A stretch of 64,000 nucleotides of DNA from Chryseobacterium pennipullorum. Lineage in GTDB: Bacteria > Bacteroidota > Bacteroidia > Flavobacteriales > Weeksellaceae. The stretch's first letter is position 1, and every line of letters starts with the position of its first letter. Made by a program: the position numbers and the translations under genes. This document shows, piece by piece, positions 43,841 to 53,444 of the stretch. The notes under the pieces are model-generated. The model was not told the origin of the DNA. It did not search any database and worked only from the letters and a program-made list of their open reading frames with translations. The stretch spans positions 392,877-456,876 of the forward strand of contig NZ_QNVV01000002.1 of the NCBI RefSeq assembly GCF_003384725.1, read 5' to 3'.

Positions 43841-43962
43841 AAATATCTAGTCTCAAAATCTATCTACACTACCTTTTCTGCCATTCTTTTTATGGGTCAC
43901 TGTAATCAATACAATCTGCTTCTTCAGAATATACTGATCAGCAAAAGTTCTTTTTAAGCCAC

Positions 43963-43994
43963 AAAAAAACGGAATCAGGTTCTGCCTGATTCCG
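43963..43994 (-). terminator. Terminator of the OmpH-family gene
   Basis: Perfect stem CGGAATCAGG / CCTGATTCCG (43970-43994), run of seven T on the minus strand. Confidence 0.88.
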
Positions 43995-44019
43995 CTTTAA
44001 GGTATTTAATCTTGTAAGG

Positions 44020-44592
44020 TTATTTTGATTTTGCAGCTGGCTTAGCTGTTGTATTTGAAGCACCTAATTTGGTTTTCACAGCAGAAGTAATATCCTCGCT
44101 TCCGTCTGTATAAATTAAGTTATTCGCCCCCTGGCTTGCTGTATCAAATACATAATTGATTCCTTTCTCTTTAGCCACTGCTGAGATCGCACCATGTATT
44201 TTTTGCTGTAAAGGGGTAAATAATTCGGTTTGTTTAGCCGAAATATCTTTAGCCGCCTGTGCTCTTGCTGCTTCTATTTTTTTTCCTATAGCTTCCAGGT
44301 CTGTCTGTGCAGCCATCAGATCTTTAGTTACCGCTTCTTTATTGGTTTCGTTTAATGTTTTTTCTTTCTCCTGTGCGGCTTTCAACTTAGTCTGGTATTC
44401 ACCGATTAATTTTTCAACTTCGCCCTGTCTGGTTTTCGTCAGGTTATCAATGGTAGAGGTAATCGTTTTCACTTCAGCTAAACTTGCAAAAATATCATCG
44501 GTGTTCACATTTCCTATTTTTTGTTGAGCATTCACGGCATTGGCACTAAGCGTTAATCCGGCAGTAATAAAAAGTACTTTAATTAAATTCAT
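44020..44592 (-). CDS. OmpH/Skp-family periplasmic chaperone-like protein
   Basis: 190 residues from ATG 44592 (M-N-L-I-K-V-L-F-I-T-A-G), with a signal peptide ending near A-N-A-V-N-A. The mature part is largely coiled-coil helix rich in Lys, Glu, Ala and Gln (about residues 40-120), then I-N-Y-V-F-D-T-A-S, the typical end of OmpH proteins. The longer in-frame start upstream lacks signal peptide logic. Skp binds unfolded outer membrane proteins in the periplasm. Confidence 0.88.
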   Translation of the reverse strand: MNLIKVLFITAGLTLSANAVNAQQKIGNVNTDDIFASLAEVKTITSTIDNLTKTRQGEVEKLIGEYQTKLKAAQEKEKTLNETNKEAVTKDLMAAQTDLEAIGKKIEAARAQAAKDISAKQTELFTPLQQKIHGAISAVAKEKGINYVFDTASQGANNLIYTDGSEDITSAVKTKLGASNTTAKPAAKSK

Positions 44593-44759
44593 TTTATAAT
44601 TTTTTTTTAGAAAAACTGTTTTTTTTCGACTCCAAATATAATTTAAATTTTCATTAGTTATCATCAGGCTTTTTTGATTACCACTTTTTAACCCGGAAAC
44701 AACCGGAAATCCGCTTTTTGAAATGATCCCAAATATCTTCTTAAAGCCTTCCATCAGGC

Positions 44760-44789
44760 AAAAAACCTTCCTAAAGACAGGAAGGTTTA
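44760..44789 (-). terminator. Terminator of aceA
   Basis: Perfect stem AAACCTTCCT / AGGAAGGTTT (44764-44789), T run on the minus strand, 25 bp after the aceA stop. Confidence 0.85.
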
Positions 44790-44814
44790 CATCAAAAAAA
44801 TATGGAAAAAATGA

Positions 44815-46095
44815 CTAATGAAATTGTGCGGTTTCCGTAGAATCTTTCATGGCTACAGTTGCCGAAGAACCGTTCGTAACTACATTTTGCACTTCATCAA
44901 AGTATCCGGTTCCTACAAAAGACTGGTGCTTCACAGCGCGGAATCCTTTTTGCTGCAACGCAAATTCACGCTCCTGAAGTTCTGAATATCCTGCCATTCC
45001 TCTTTCTTTGTAAGCCAATGCCAGTTCAAACATTGCTGTATTCAGCGCATGGAAACCGGCCAGCGTGATAAACTGGAATTTGTAACCCATTTTGGCCAGC
45101 TCTTCACGGAACGTAGACATTTCCTCTACACTCAGTTTAGCAGCCCAGTTGAAGGAAGGAGAGCAATTGTAAGCCAGCATTTTCCCTGGGAATTTTGCGT
45201 GAATTCCTTCTGCAAATTTTCTGGCCTGTTCCAGATCAGGATTTGACGTTTCCATCCAGATCAGGTCGGCATAGGGTGCATAGGACAAACCTCTGTCTAT
45301 CCCCTGCTCAACTCCGTTTCGCACAACATAGAAGCCTTCGGAAGTTCTCTCTCCGGTTACAAATTTTTTATCTCTGTCGTCGATATCTGAGGTCAACAGA
45401 TCAGCAGCATCAGCGTCTGTTCTTGCAATAATAAGGCTGGGAACACCCAATACATCTGCCGCCAGACGGGCTGCAACAAGCTTATTAACAGCTTCCTGCG
45501 TAGGAACCAGCACTTTTCCGCCCAGGTGGCCACATTTTTTTGCTGAAGACAGCTGGTCTTCAAAATGTACACCCGCAGCTCCGGCTTCAATCATCTGCTT
45601 CATCAGTTCAAAGGCGTTCAGATTTCCACCGAAGCCAGCCTCTGCGTCTGCAATAATCGGCACCAGATATTCTTTATTTCCGGTTCCGCTTACAGACTGT
45701 ACCTGGTCTGCTCTTAATAAGGCATTATTAATTTTTTTCACTACAGAAGGGACTGAGTTAGCCGGATAGAGCGATTGATCCGGATACATTTCTCCGGATA
45801 AGTTCGCATCAGCAGCTACCTGCCAGCCTGAAAGATAGATAGCTTCCAGCCCGGCATCCACTTCCTGAACAGCTTGGTTTCCGGTAAGCGCTCCCAGTCC
45901 TGCCACGTAATCCTGGGTATTTAGTTTATCCCAGAATTTTTTAGACATTTCTGTGGCAATAGTATAGTCTATGGTGTAAGATCCACGAAGTTTCAATACT
46001 TCTTCCGCGGTATAAGGTCTTTTTACCCCTTTCCAACGCGGATTTGTCAGCCAATCGTGTTCTAAGTTCTGGATTTGTTCTTGTCTTGTTTTCAT
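44815..46095 (-). CDS. aceA: Isocitrate lyase
   Basis: 426 residues. Glyoxylate-shunt enzyme that splits isocitrate into glyoxylate and succinate. The catalytic K-K-C-G-H-L motif is visible, as are the metal-binding A-D-A-E-A-G-F-G-G and I-A-R-T-D-A. It lies 124 bp downstream of aceB in the same direction, so an aceB-aceA unit is likely, transcribed from the operator region at 47850-47899. Confidence 0.96.
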   Translation of the reverse strand: MKTRQEQIQNLEHDWLTNPRWKGVKRPYTAEEVLKLRGSYTIDYTIATEMSKKFWDKLNTQDYVAGLGALTGNQAVQEVDAGLEAIYLSGWQVAADANLSGEMYPDQSLYPANSVPSVVKKINNALLRADQVQSVSGTGNKEYLVPIIADAEAGFGGNLNAFELMKQMIEAGAAGVHFEDQLSSAKKCGHLGGKVLVPTQEAVNKLVAARLAADVLGVPSLIIARTDADAADLLTSDIDDRDKKFVTGERTSEGFYVVRNGVEQGIDRGLSYAPYADLIWMETSNPDLEQARKFAEGIHAKFPGKMLAYNCSPSFNWAAKLSVEEMSTFREELAKMGYKFQFITLAGFHALNTAMFELALAYKERGMAGYSELQEREFALQQKGFRAVKHQSFVGTGYFDEVQNVVTNGSSATVAMKDSTETAQFH

Positions 46096-46219
46096 AATAT
46101 TTTGGATTTTTGTTGATTAGATATAAAATAAGAATGTCAGGGAATTTGTAGTGGCTGATGCTCAGACATTATATTCATGGCCGGATCACCATCTTTATTC
46201 CAACTTTTGCACGCTCCAA

Positions 46220-47794
46220 CTAGATAAAAGGATATGCCTTAAGGGTTAAAAATTCTTCAAAGTTTTCAGCAAATATCAGCTCGTTGAATAGTTCTTTAGC
46301 CAGATTAAATTTTCCGTTTTTGAAGCGTTCTTCGCCAACATATTTTTCAATATTGTCCATTTCTTCAGCTTCCCATTGCAGGATCATATTGCGGGTCAGT
46401 ACTCTGTCATCGCTTAGCAGCGCTTCATTTTTCAGCCACTGCCAGATCTGCGTTCTTGAAATTTCTGCGGTAGCTGCATCTTCCATAAGATTGTAAATGG
46501 CGGCAGCCCCTGTTCCCATCAGCCAGCTTTCCAGATAGAGAATGCCCACATTGATGTTTTTTCTGACTCCTTTTTCTGTGATATCTCCTTTGGGAATCTC
46601 CAGCAGGTCACTTTCTTTGATATGATATTCAGGCTTTTTGTCAATCTGATTTTTTGAAGGCATATAGTGATCGAAAACCTGTTTTGCCACAGCTACCAAT
46701 GCAGGATGTGCTACCCAGGTCCCATCATGACCGTTTTTCACTTCCCTTTCCTTATCGCTTCGTACTTTTTCAAAAGCAATCGTGTTGGCTTCCTCATCAT
46801 CTTTTACAGGAATCTGAGCTGCCATTCCGCCAATGGCATGCACATTTCTTTTATGGCACACTTCAATCACTCTTTTAGAATAGGCACTCATAAATGGCGA
46901 GGTCATCGTTACCTGATCTCTGTCCGGCACCATAAAATCCGGCAGATTTCTGAATTTCTTGATGAATGAGAAAATGTAATCCCACCGTCCGCAGTTTAAT
47001 CCTGCACTGTGATCTTTCAGTTCATATAAAATTTCATCGATCTGGAATGAGGCGGTAATCGTTTCTATCAGCACCGTAGCTTTAATGGTTCCCTCCGGAA
47101 TTCCCAGATAATTCTGAGCAAAAGCAAAAACTTCGTTCCACCAGCGGGCTTCTTTATAATGTTCAAGTTTAGGAAGATAAAAATAGGGTCCACTTCCGCT
47201 TTCTAGCAATTTTTTAGCATTTCTGAAAAAATAGATTCCGAAATCGGTAAGAGAGCCTGATGCTTCCTCTCCGTTGATTTCTATATGCTTTTCCGGAAGA
47301 TGCAGTCCTCTGGGGCGCACCAGTAGAACAGCCGTATTTCCGTTAAGAGCGTAAGCTTTTCCTTTTTCGTTGACAAAATCAATGGTTCCGTTAACAGCAT
47401 CGGTAAGATTGATCTGCCCATGGATACCGTTTTCCCAGGTTGGCGAGCTGCTGTCTTCAAAATCGGCCATGAAGGTGAAAGCACCGGAATTCAGGGCATT
47501 GATGATCATCTTCCGGTCAACAGGACCTGTAATCTCCACTCTTCTGTCCAAAAGATCTTCCGGCAGCGGCGCACAGATCCAGTCTCCATTTCTGATGTCT
47601 TCGGTCTCTTGTAAAAATTCCGGAAGAACTCCCTGGTCAAATTTCTGCTGTATTTTTTTTCTTTCTTCTAAAAGTTCTAATCTTTTATGATTGAAATTCT
47701 GGTGAAGTGCCATAAGAAAATCTGTCAAATCCGGTGTAAACACCTCTCCGAATGCCTGCTCTGAATGTATTTTAAATTGTGTCTTGGTTTCCAT
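46220..47794 (-). CDS. aceB: Malate synthase (A type)
   Basis: 524 residues from ATG 47794 (M-E-T-K-T-Q-F-K-I); a longer frame exists but adds no family sequence. Condenses glyoxylate with acetyl-CoA. Motifs: D-F-E-D-S-S-S-P-T-W-E, R-P-R-G-L-H-L, G-L-N-C-G-R-W-D-Y and Y-L-E-S-W-L-M-G. Followed by aceA. The divergent regulator and its operators lie just upstream. Confidence 0.95.
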   Translation of the reverse strand: METKTQFKIHSEQAFGEVFTPDLTDFLMALHQNFNHKRLELLEERKKIQQKFDQGVLPEFLQETEDIRNGDWICAPLPEDLLDRRVEITGPVDRKMIINALNSGAFTFMADFEDSSSPTWENGIHGQINLTDAVNGTIDFVNEKGKAYALNGNTAVLLVRPRGLHLPEKHIEINGEEASGSLTDFGIYFFRNAKKLLESGSGPYFYLPKLEHYKEARWWNEVFAFAQNYLGIPEGTIKATVLIETITASFQIDEILYELKDHSAGLNCGRWDYIFSFIKKFRNLPDFMVPDRDQVTMTSPFMSAYSKRVIEVCHKRNVHAIGGMAAQIPVKDDEEANTIAFEKVRSDKEREVKNGHDGTWVAHPALVAVAKQVFDHYMPSKNQIDKKPEYHIKESDLLEIPKGDITEKGVRKNINVGILYLESWLMGTGAAAIYNLMEDAATAEISRTQIWQWLKNEALLSDDRVLTRNMILQWEAEEMDNIEKYVGEERFKNGKFNLAKELFNELIFAENFEEFLTLKAYPFI

Positions 47795-47822
47795 AACCTG
47801 TTGATTTTGTGATTTGATATTA

Positions 47823-47830
47823 CAAACATA
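47823..47830 (-). promoter_or_regulatory. -7 element of aceB
   Basis: TATGTTTG (minus strand) matches TAnnTTTG, 28 bp before the aceB start. A TTG lies 14 bp upstream of it, closer than the usual spacing. The palindrome 47850-47863 sits directly upstream of this TTG. Confidence 0.5.
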
Positions 47831-47849
47831 AATAAAAATTTTCACAATC

Positions 47850-47899
47850 AGCGAACGTTCGCTAAATTTATTTAAAAATTATTATGCGAATAATCGCAT
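47850..47899. promoter_or_regulatory. Two operator-like GCGA-N4-TCGC palindromes between aceB and the regulator
   Basis: Site 1: AGCGAACGTTCGCT (47850-47863), a perfect 14-bp palindrome. Site 2: ATGCGA-ATAA-TCGCAT (47884-47899). Both contain GCGA-N4-TCGC with centres 35 bp apart. Site 1 overlaps the aceB promoter region and site 2 precedes the regulator's -7 box. The pattern fits binding of the divergent ScfR/RamB-type regulator, with autoregulation. Confidence 0.7.
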
Positions 47900-47907
47900 C
47901 TAATATT

Positions 47908-47915
47908 TATATTTG
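47908..47915 (+). promoter_or_regulatory. -7 element of the ScfR-type regulator (possible leaderless start)
   Basis: TATATTTG matches TAnnTTTG exactly and ends only 4 nt before the ATG at 47920. Transcription would start at or near the start codon, so the mRNA may be leaderless. The upstream palindrome overlaps the promoter spacer. Confidence 0.45.
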
Positions 47916-47919
47916 ATCA

Positions 47920-49398
47920 ATGAATTCAGAAAGCGACTTTATCAAAACAGTTTTCGGGCTGAAGCTGAAGCAGCAGAGACAAAAGAAAAACTGGTCCCTG
48001 CAGGACCTTGCCGTAAAGACAGGGTTATCCAAATCATACCTTAACGAAATCGAAAACGGAAAAAAATACCCCAAGCACGATAAGATCATTCAACTTTCAG
48101 ACGCACTCAACTGCACTTTTGACGACCTGGTTTCCACAAAACTGGATAAGAGCCTCGCTCCGTTTAACGAGATTCTTCAATCTGATTTTTTCAAAGAAGT
48201 CCCTTTGGAACTGTTTGGGATTAATAAAAACAACCTTATCAGCATCATCAGTGATGCCCCAAAAAAAGTGACTGCCTTTATCAATGCACTGATAGAGATC
48301 TCACAGAATTATAATCTTGGAAAAGAGAGGTTTTACTTTGCGGTTTTAAGATCATTTCAGGAATTGTACGATAATTATTTTCCTGAAATTGAGGAAAAGG
48401 TAAATCTGTTCATTCAGGAAAACCAGGTACAGACCGGAAAAGATCTGAATCCTGATGTCCTGGAAAATATTCTTGTGGGAAAGTTCCATTATACGATCCG
48501 TTCTGAAGATTTTGAGCAGTATGGGACAGCAGACAACCTGCGTTCCCTTTTTATCCCCGAAAAAAAGCTGGTCCTGCTAAACAAAAAGCTTGAGAAAGAT
48601 CAAAGGACTTTTATCCTGGCAAAGGAAATAGGATTCAACGTTCTGGAACTGAAAAACCGTCCTAATACCTACTCATGGCTTGACTTTGGAAGTTTTGAAG
48701 AAATTCTGAATAATTTTTACGCTTCTTATTTTGCGGGCGCACTGTTGATCTCAAAGGAGCCTGTGATTGAAAGAACATCCGAGCTTTTCCAGCATAATAC
48801 CTGGGAACCCACACTTTTTGAAAACCTGATCAACAGCTTTACCCATTCTCCGGAAACCTTCTATTACCGGCTGACCAACCTTCTCTCTTCAGAAATGGGA
48901 ATTAAAGATCTGTTTTATTTGTGCCTGGTCAAAAAGAAAGGTTCTGATAAGATCCAGATCCTGAAAGAACTGCACCTTAACCATCAGCAGGCTCCTCATG
49001 CCAATGCAATGAATGAACATTACTGCAGAAGATGGATCGCTGTAAAAAACCTGCATCACCTGAAGGATAATGAAATACTTACAGATGCTCAGATCTCTCA
49101 TTACAAAGACCAGGGGATCAGCTATCTTGTGATTTCAACCTCCCAGAGAAACCCTTTTTCGGACGGCAGCAACAGAAGCTATTGCCTTGGAATCCTGCTG
49201 AATTCTCAAACGATCAAAAAGATCAGCTTTATAAAATCCCCATCTTTGAAAACGATCAATGTAGGGGTGACCTGCGAGTCCTGCAGCATCCCGGATTGCG
49301 AGGTAAGACAGGCTCCTCCCGTACGGCTGGAAAAGGAACATTTTAATCTAAGCATGAAAAGCTCAATCGAGAAGATCAGGAAAGACTTTGATCGGTAA
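47920..49398 (+). CDS. ScfR/RamB-type XRE transcriptional regulator (HTH with degenerate IrrE-like and DUF2083-type domains)
   Basis: 492 residues. HTH at about residues 12-66 with W-S-L-Q-D-L-A-V-K-T-G-L-S-K-S-Y-L-N-E-I-E-N-G. The IrrE/ImmA-like middle region reads F-I-L-A-K-E-I-G-F-N (about residues 230-240) where peptidases have an H-E-x-x-H motif, so it is not a zinc protease. The C-terminus has the Cys cluster C-E-S-C-x4-C with R-Q-A-P-P. Relatives such as RamB control glyoxylate and propionate genes in response to acyl-CoA. Divergence from aceB-aceA supports that role. Confidence 0.85.
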   Translation: MNSESDFIKTVFGLKLKQQRQKKNWSLQDLAVKTGLSKSYLNEIENGKKYPKHDKIIQLSDALNCTFDDLVSTKLDKSLAPFNEILQSDFFKEVPLELFGINKNNLISIISDAPKKVTAFINALIEISQNYNLGKERFYFAVLRSFQELYDNYFPEIEEKVNLFIQENQVQTGKDLNPDVLENILVGKFHYTIRSEDFEQYGTADNLRSLFIPEKKLVLLNKKLEKDQRTFILAKEIGFNVLELKNRPNTYSWLDFGSFEEILNNFYASYFAGALLISKEPVIERTSELFQHNTWEPTLFENLINSFTHSPETFYYRLTNLLSSEMGIKDLFYLCLVKKKGSDKIQILKELHLNHQQAPHANAMNEHYCRRWIAVKNLHHLKDNEILTDAQISHYKDQGISYLVISTSQRNPFSDGSNRSYCLGILLNSQTIKKISFIKSPSLKTINVGVTCESCSIPDCEVRQAPPVRLEKEHFNLSMKSSIEKIRKDFDR

Positions 49399-49484
49399 GA
49401 TTTACGAACCGGAGGGATTAGCGTCCAGAATTGAAGTACCGGAATTTACTGAAAACTATTTCATATCTTAGTAAAAACACTTCA

Positions 49485-50138
49485 ATGATATTAGACCTAC
49501 TGTTTCCCAACCGGTGCATTCACTGTAGCAGAATCATCGATGCCGAGCTGCTTGTATGTGATATTTGTTTCAGCCAGATTCACTTTACACACTATGATTA
49601 TTGTGAAAATAATCCTATTAAAGAAAAATGCAGGTTACTTTTTCCTGTTGAGAATACTTATGCCTTAATACAGTTCGAGACGGAAAGCTTAAGCCGCACC
49701 ATTATTCATGAACTGAAATACAGGAACCGTGAAAAGGCCGGCAAAGTTCTTGCGGACTGGACTACAGAACGTCTTGATTTTAAAGAGCAGGCACCAGACC
49801 TTATGGTAAGCGTTCCCCTGCATCCCAAAAAATTACGCGAAAGGGGGTATAATCAGCTTCATGTGTATACAGAAACTTTATCAGCGTTTTACAATATCCC
49901 TTACGATCACCACTTAATTAAAAGAAATCATTATTCGAAAGCACAGGCCCTGAAAGACAAACAGCACAGACTGGACGCCGACCATACATTTTCTGTTACT
50001 GAATCCGTCACCGGAAAACATATTCTCTTGATTGACGATGTTTTTACCACAGGAAATACGGTTTCATCTATTGCCTGGGAAATCTTAAATGCAGGAGACA
50101 ATACGGTAAGCGTACTGGTCATGGCAATGGATCTATAA
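49485..50138 (+). CDS. ComF-family phosphoribosyltransferase-like protein
   Basis: 217 residues from ATG 49485 (M-I-L-D-L-L-F-P-N-R-C); the longer frame begins with TTG at 49431. Zinc finger with C11-x-x-C14 and C25-x-x-C28, then a PRTase domain with H-I-L-L-I-D-D-V-F-T-T-G-N-T (PRPP-binding). Associated with DNA uptake in competent bacteria, but widely present otherwise. No competence operon is nearby. Confidence 0.88.
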   Translation: MILDLLFPNRCIHCSRIIDAELLVCDICFSQIHFTHYDYCENNPIKEKCRLLFPVENTYALIQFETESLSRTIIHELKYRNREKAGKVLADWTTERLDFKEQAPDLMVSVPLHPKKLRERGYNQLHVYTETLSAFYNIPYDHHLIKRNHYSKAQALKDKQHRLDADHTFSVTESVTGKHILLIDDVFTTGNTVSSIAWEILNAGDNTVSVLVMAMDL

Positions 50139-50270
50139 AATGGATAATTTTATCTGAAATCAGATTGATGGTTTATTATTTCCCAAAGCAGCCAATCACT
50201 CATTTCCCTATTATTAAAACTCATTTTCAGGTTCCAGTTCTTTTGCTTAATTTTCAGAAAACAAATAACT

Positions 50271-50957
50271 ATGCCACATCTGATCTTATTACATGGAGCC
50301 TTGGGTCACTCTGACCTGTTTAACCCGTACCGGGAAAGGTTATCTCCGTATTTTACGGTTCACACTCCTTTATTTTCGGGACATGGAAATAGCGAGCTTC
50401 CAGCGGACGGCATTACCATTACAAAATACACGGAGGAACTGGCAGAATATTGCCTTGAGAACGGTTTAAAAGATGTTTCCATTTTCGGACACAGTATGGG
50501 CGGCTATATTGCCCTTTGTTATGCGATGAAGAATCCTGAAAATGTCAATTCTATTATTACACTCGGAACAAAGTTTGACTGGAATGAGGAGCACGCTGTA
50601 AAAGAAAGTAAAATGCTTAATCCTGAGATGATTCTCGAAAAGGTCCCAAAATACGCGCAGCTTCTTGAGTCTCAACATGGATTACAATGGAAGCAACTGC
50701 TTCCGGCTATCGCAGATCTGATGGTAGATCTGGGCAGAACCCCTCCCCTGCACGGCAATCTTTCAACAATTACAACACCTGTTCAGATCATGGTGGGTGA
50801 TCAGGATACTATGGTGACTATTGAGGAAAGCAGCCACACGTACAGAAGCCTTCCGAACGCAAAATTAGCCGTACTTCCGGATACAAAGCATCCTATGGAT
50901 AAAGTACGGCCAGTTCTATTATTTGAGTTGTTAAAAGATTTCTGGAATCTTTCGTAA
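50271..50957 (+). CDS. Alpha/beta hydrolase
   Basis: 228 residues. Nucleophile motif G-H-S-M-G-G-Y (Ser about residue 73), the N-terminal oxyanion L-L-H-G-A-L-G-H, and the late D-T-K-H-P-M with the catalytic His. Asp likely in G-D-Q-D-T. Substrate unknown. Tail-to-tail with upp with a 2-bp gap. Confidence 0.85.
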   Translation: MPHLILLHGALGHSDLFNPYRERLSPYFTVHTPLFSGHGNSELPADGITITKYTEELAEYCLENGLKDVSIFGHSMGGYIALCYAMKNPENVNSIITLGTKFDWNEEHAVKESKMLNPEMILEKVPKYAQLLESQHGLQWKQLLPAIADLMVDLGRTPPLHGNLSTITTPVQIMVGDQDTMVTIEESSHTYRSLPNAKLAVLPDTKHPMDKVRPVLLFELLKDFWNLS

Positions 50958-50959
50958 AA

Positions 50960-51610
50960 TTATCGCTGAAGTTTTTCGCCATAGCTAAGATCTCCGGCAT
51001 CTCCTAATCCGGGAGTAATATACCCCTTTGATGTTAAATCCTCATCGATTGCTCCTACCCAGATATGAGCATCCGGATATGCATTCTGTACAGTTTCCAC
51101 TCCTTGTTTTGAAGCAATAGCAGCAACGATATGAAGCTGGGTTGGGTTTCCGTTAGTAAGAAGATCTTTAATCGCTTCAATCAGAGATGCTCCTGTAGCC
51201 AGCATGGGATCTGCCACAATCAGCGGTCTTCCTTCAATGCTCGGGCAGGTAAGATAATCCTGCTTAATGGAGAAATAATCATTGGCATCGTGCTTTCTGT
51301 ATGCAGCAACAAAACCACAGTCTGCTCTGTCCAGATAGTTCAGAATTCCCTCAAATAACGGAACCCCGGCTCTTAAAATGGTAGTAATAACCGGCTGCAC
51401 TGCAATTTCTCTGCTTTTAATGGTATCCAAAGGGGTTTGAATTTCAACTTCCCTGTACTCCAGGCCTCTGCTGATTTCAAAAGCTGCAATTTCCCCTATT
51501 CTTTCCATATTTCTTCGGAATCTCATCCGGTCATGCTGCACATCAACATTTCGGAGTTCATTAATCCATTCGGTTACAAGAGAAAAATTTTGGGATAAAA
51601 TAGTAAGCAT
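50960..51610 (-). CDS. upp: Uracil phosphoribosyltransferase
   Basis: 216 residues. Salvage enzyme forming UMP from uracil and PRPP. PRPP-binding loop L-I-V-A-D-P-M-L-A-T-G-A-S, uracil-binding Y-I-T-P-G-L-G-D-A-G-D and R-A-G-V-P-L near the middle are typical. Convergent with the hydrolase gene. Confidence 0.95.
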   Translation of the reverse strand: MLTILSQNFSLVTEWINELRNVDVQHDRMRFRRNMERIGEIAAFEISRGLEYREVEIQTPLDTIKSREIAVQPVITTILRAGVPLFEGILNYLDRADCGFVAAYRKHDANDYFSIKQDYLTCPSIEGRPLIVADPMLATGASLIEAIKDLLTNGNPTQLHIVAAIASKQGVETVQNAYPDAHIWVGAIDEDLTSKGYITPGLGDAGDLSYGEKLQR

Positions 51611-51708
51611 GAAGATCTTTAATTTTTATTTACAGTTAGTCGACATTAATTCCTGCAAAATTACAACTTAAAAATGAATTGAAGTTTTGATGCCGGAAAG
51701 TATAGGTA

Positions 51709-51746
51709 TAAAAAATCTGGTAAGGTTATTTCCCTACCAGATTTTT
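51709..51746 (-). terminator. Terminator of der
   Basis: Perfect stem AAAAATCTGGTA / TACCAGATTTTT, 15 bp after the der stop. Confidence 0.88.
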
Positions 51747-51761
51747 CTGAAATATTTGTTT

Positions 51762-53072
51762 TTATTTTTGTCTGAAATAAACTTCGATGGGAACTCCGGT
51801 AAAACCGAACTCTTTTCTCAGCTGATTTTCAGTAAATCTTTTGTATGGCTCCTTTACATACTGAGGCAGGTTGCAGAAAAACACAAACTGTGGCGATGGT
51901 GTAGGAAGCTGAACACAATACTTGATCTTAATATATTTTCCTTTAAGAGCAGGCGGCGGCGTATTCTCGAAGATCGGAAGCATCACTTCATTCAGTTTTG
52001 AAGTTTTGATTTTCTTCTTACGGTCTTCATACACTTCCATAGCCACCTCTACGGCTTTCAGGATTCTCTGCTTTGTTAAAGCTGAAACGAATAAGATTGG
52101 AATATCCTGAAACTGTCCGATTTTATCTTTAATCGATTTTTCAAAGTCACGCATGGTATTGGTCTGCTTGTCTTCGATCAAATCCCATTTGTTGACAAGG
52201 ATAACAATTCCTTTTCTATTTTTCTGTGCCAGTCCGAAGATATTCATATCCTGAGATTCCCATCCCTGAGTAGCATCCACCATAATGATAACCACATCAG
52301 AATATTCAATAGAACGGATTGATCTCATCACGGAATAGAATTCCAGATCTTCGTTGACCTTGGACTTTCTTCTCATCCCTGCAGTATCTACCAGAACAAA
52401 CTCATGTCCGAATTTGTTGTATAAAGTCTGGATACTGTCTCTGGTGGTCCCGGCGATGTCTGTTACGATATTTCTTTCCACATCCAGCAAAGCATTGGTC
52501 ATGGTAGACTTTCCTACGTTAGGACGGCCGGCAATCGTAATCTTTGGCAATCCTTCAAAAGGATCTTTATATTCTGTAGTCGGGAAATCTTTAACAATAT
52601 CATCCAACAGTTCTCCTGTTCCGGAACCTGTTGCTGAAGAAAGAGTATAGTATTTATCGATACCTAACTGGTAGAATTCTGTTGCCGGAAGTTCTTCCTT
52701 AGAAGAATCTACTTTGTTGATGACAATATAAATGGGTTTGTTGGATCTTCTCAGCAATCTGTAGATTTCGTAATCTGTATCGGTAAGCCCCTCTTCCACG
52801 TTCATCATAAAGATAATAGAAGTAGCCTCATCTACTGCCAGCTGTACCTGCTTGCGGATTTCCTCTTCAAAGATATCATCCGTACCTACATCATACCCTC
52901 CGGTATCAATAACGGTAAAGTCTACTCCGTTCCAGTCAGATTTTCCGTAGTGACGGTCTCTGGTTACACCGGCTGTAGAGTCTACAATAGCTTCTCTTCT
53001 TTCTAATAAACGGTTAAAAAGCGTAGATTTTCCTACGTTGGGACGTCCAACGATTGCAACAATATTTGACAT
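51762..53072 (-). CDS. der: Ribosome biogenesis GTPase Der
   Basis: 436 residues with two GTPase domains, each with G-R-P-N-V-G-K-S-T (residues 9-17 and about 183-191), N-K-V-D and N-K-W-D, and a C-terminal KH-like domain ending in P-I-E-V-Y-F-R-Q. Required for 50S assembly. The reading frame is complete. Confidence 0.96.
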   Translation of the reverse strand: MSNIVAIVGRPNVGKSTLFNRLLERREAIVDSTAGVTRDRHYGKSDWNGVDFTVIDTGGYDVGTDDIFEEEIRKQVQLAVDEATSIIFMMNVEEGLTDTDYEIYRLLRRSNKPIYIVINKVDSSKEELPATEFYQLGIDKYYTLSSATGSGTGELLDDIVKDFPTTEYKDPFEGLPKITIAGRPNVGKSTMTNALLDVERNIVTDIAGTTRDSIQTLYNKFGHEFVLVDTAGMRRKSKVNEDLEFYSVMRSIRSIEYSDVVIIMVDATQGWESQDMNIFGLAQKNRKGIVILVNKWDLIEDKQTNTMRDFEKSIKDKIGQFQDIPILFVSALTKQRILKAVEVAMEVYEDRKKKIKTSKLNEVMLPIFENTPPPALKGKYIKIKYCVQLPTPSPQFVFFCNLPQYVKEPYKRFTENQLRKEFGFTGVPIEVYFRQK

Positions 53073-53444
53073 AAAAAAATGTTTAATAATCCTTTTGCTA
53101 AGCTCAGGATAAGTTTATTAATGGGTTACTCCAACTTTTGGAGCCCAATTTTTTTGCAAAGATAGGTTTTTATTATTTAACCTCAGAGATGTTAGTCTAT
53201 GACAGAAAGGTAAAAAAATGAATGCCAGGAGTTATGTTCCAGGACATTACCTCCAGTATTATATTCAATGAAAAGACTGGAAAGAAGGATCCCGATTCAG
53301 TCGCTGCATGATTAAACCAGAAAAAGAAAAATTTTCTTAAAAATAATTATTTGGATATCAATACATAAAGCTCACAGCATTCATTAATCTGTAATTTTGA
53401 TTTTCATATTCAAAATTAATTTTCTAATTTCGCGGCATTGAAAC
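53073..53444. other. Spacer before tRNA-Gln, no gene
   Basis: 372 bp between the der start and the tRNA. A short hairpin CTCCAACTTTTGGAG lies at about 53130. The rest is AT-rich with no recognisable RNA, coding frame or repeat. Confidence 0.5.
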
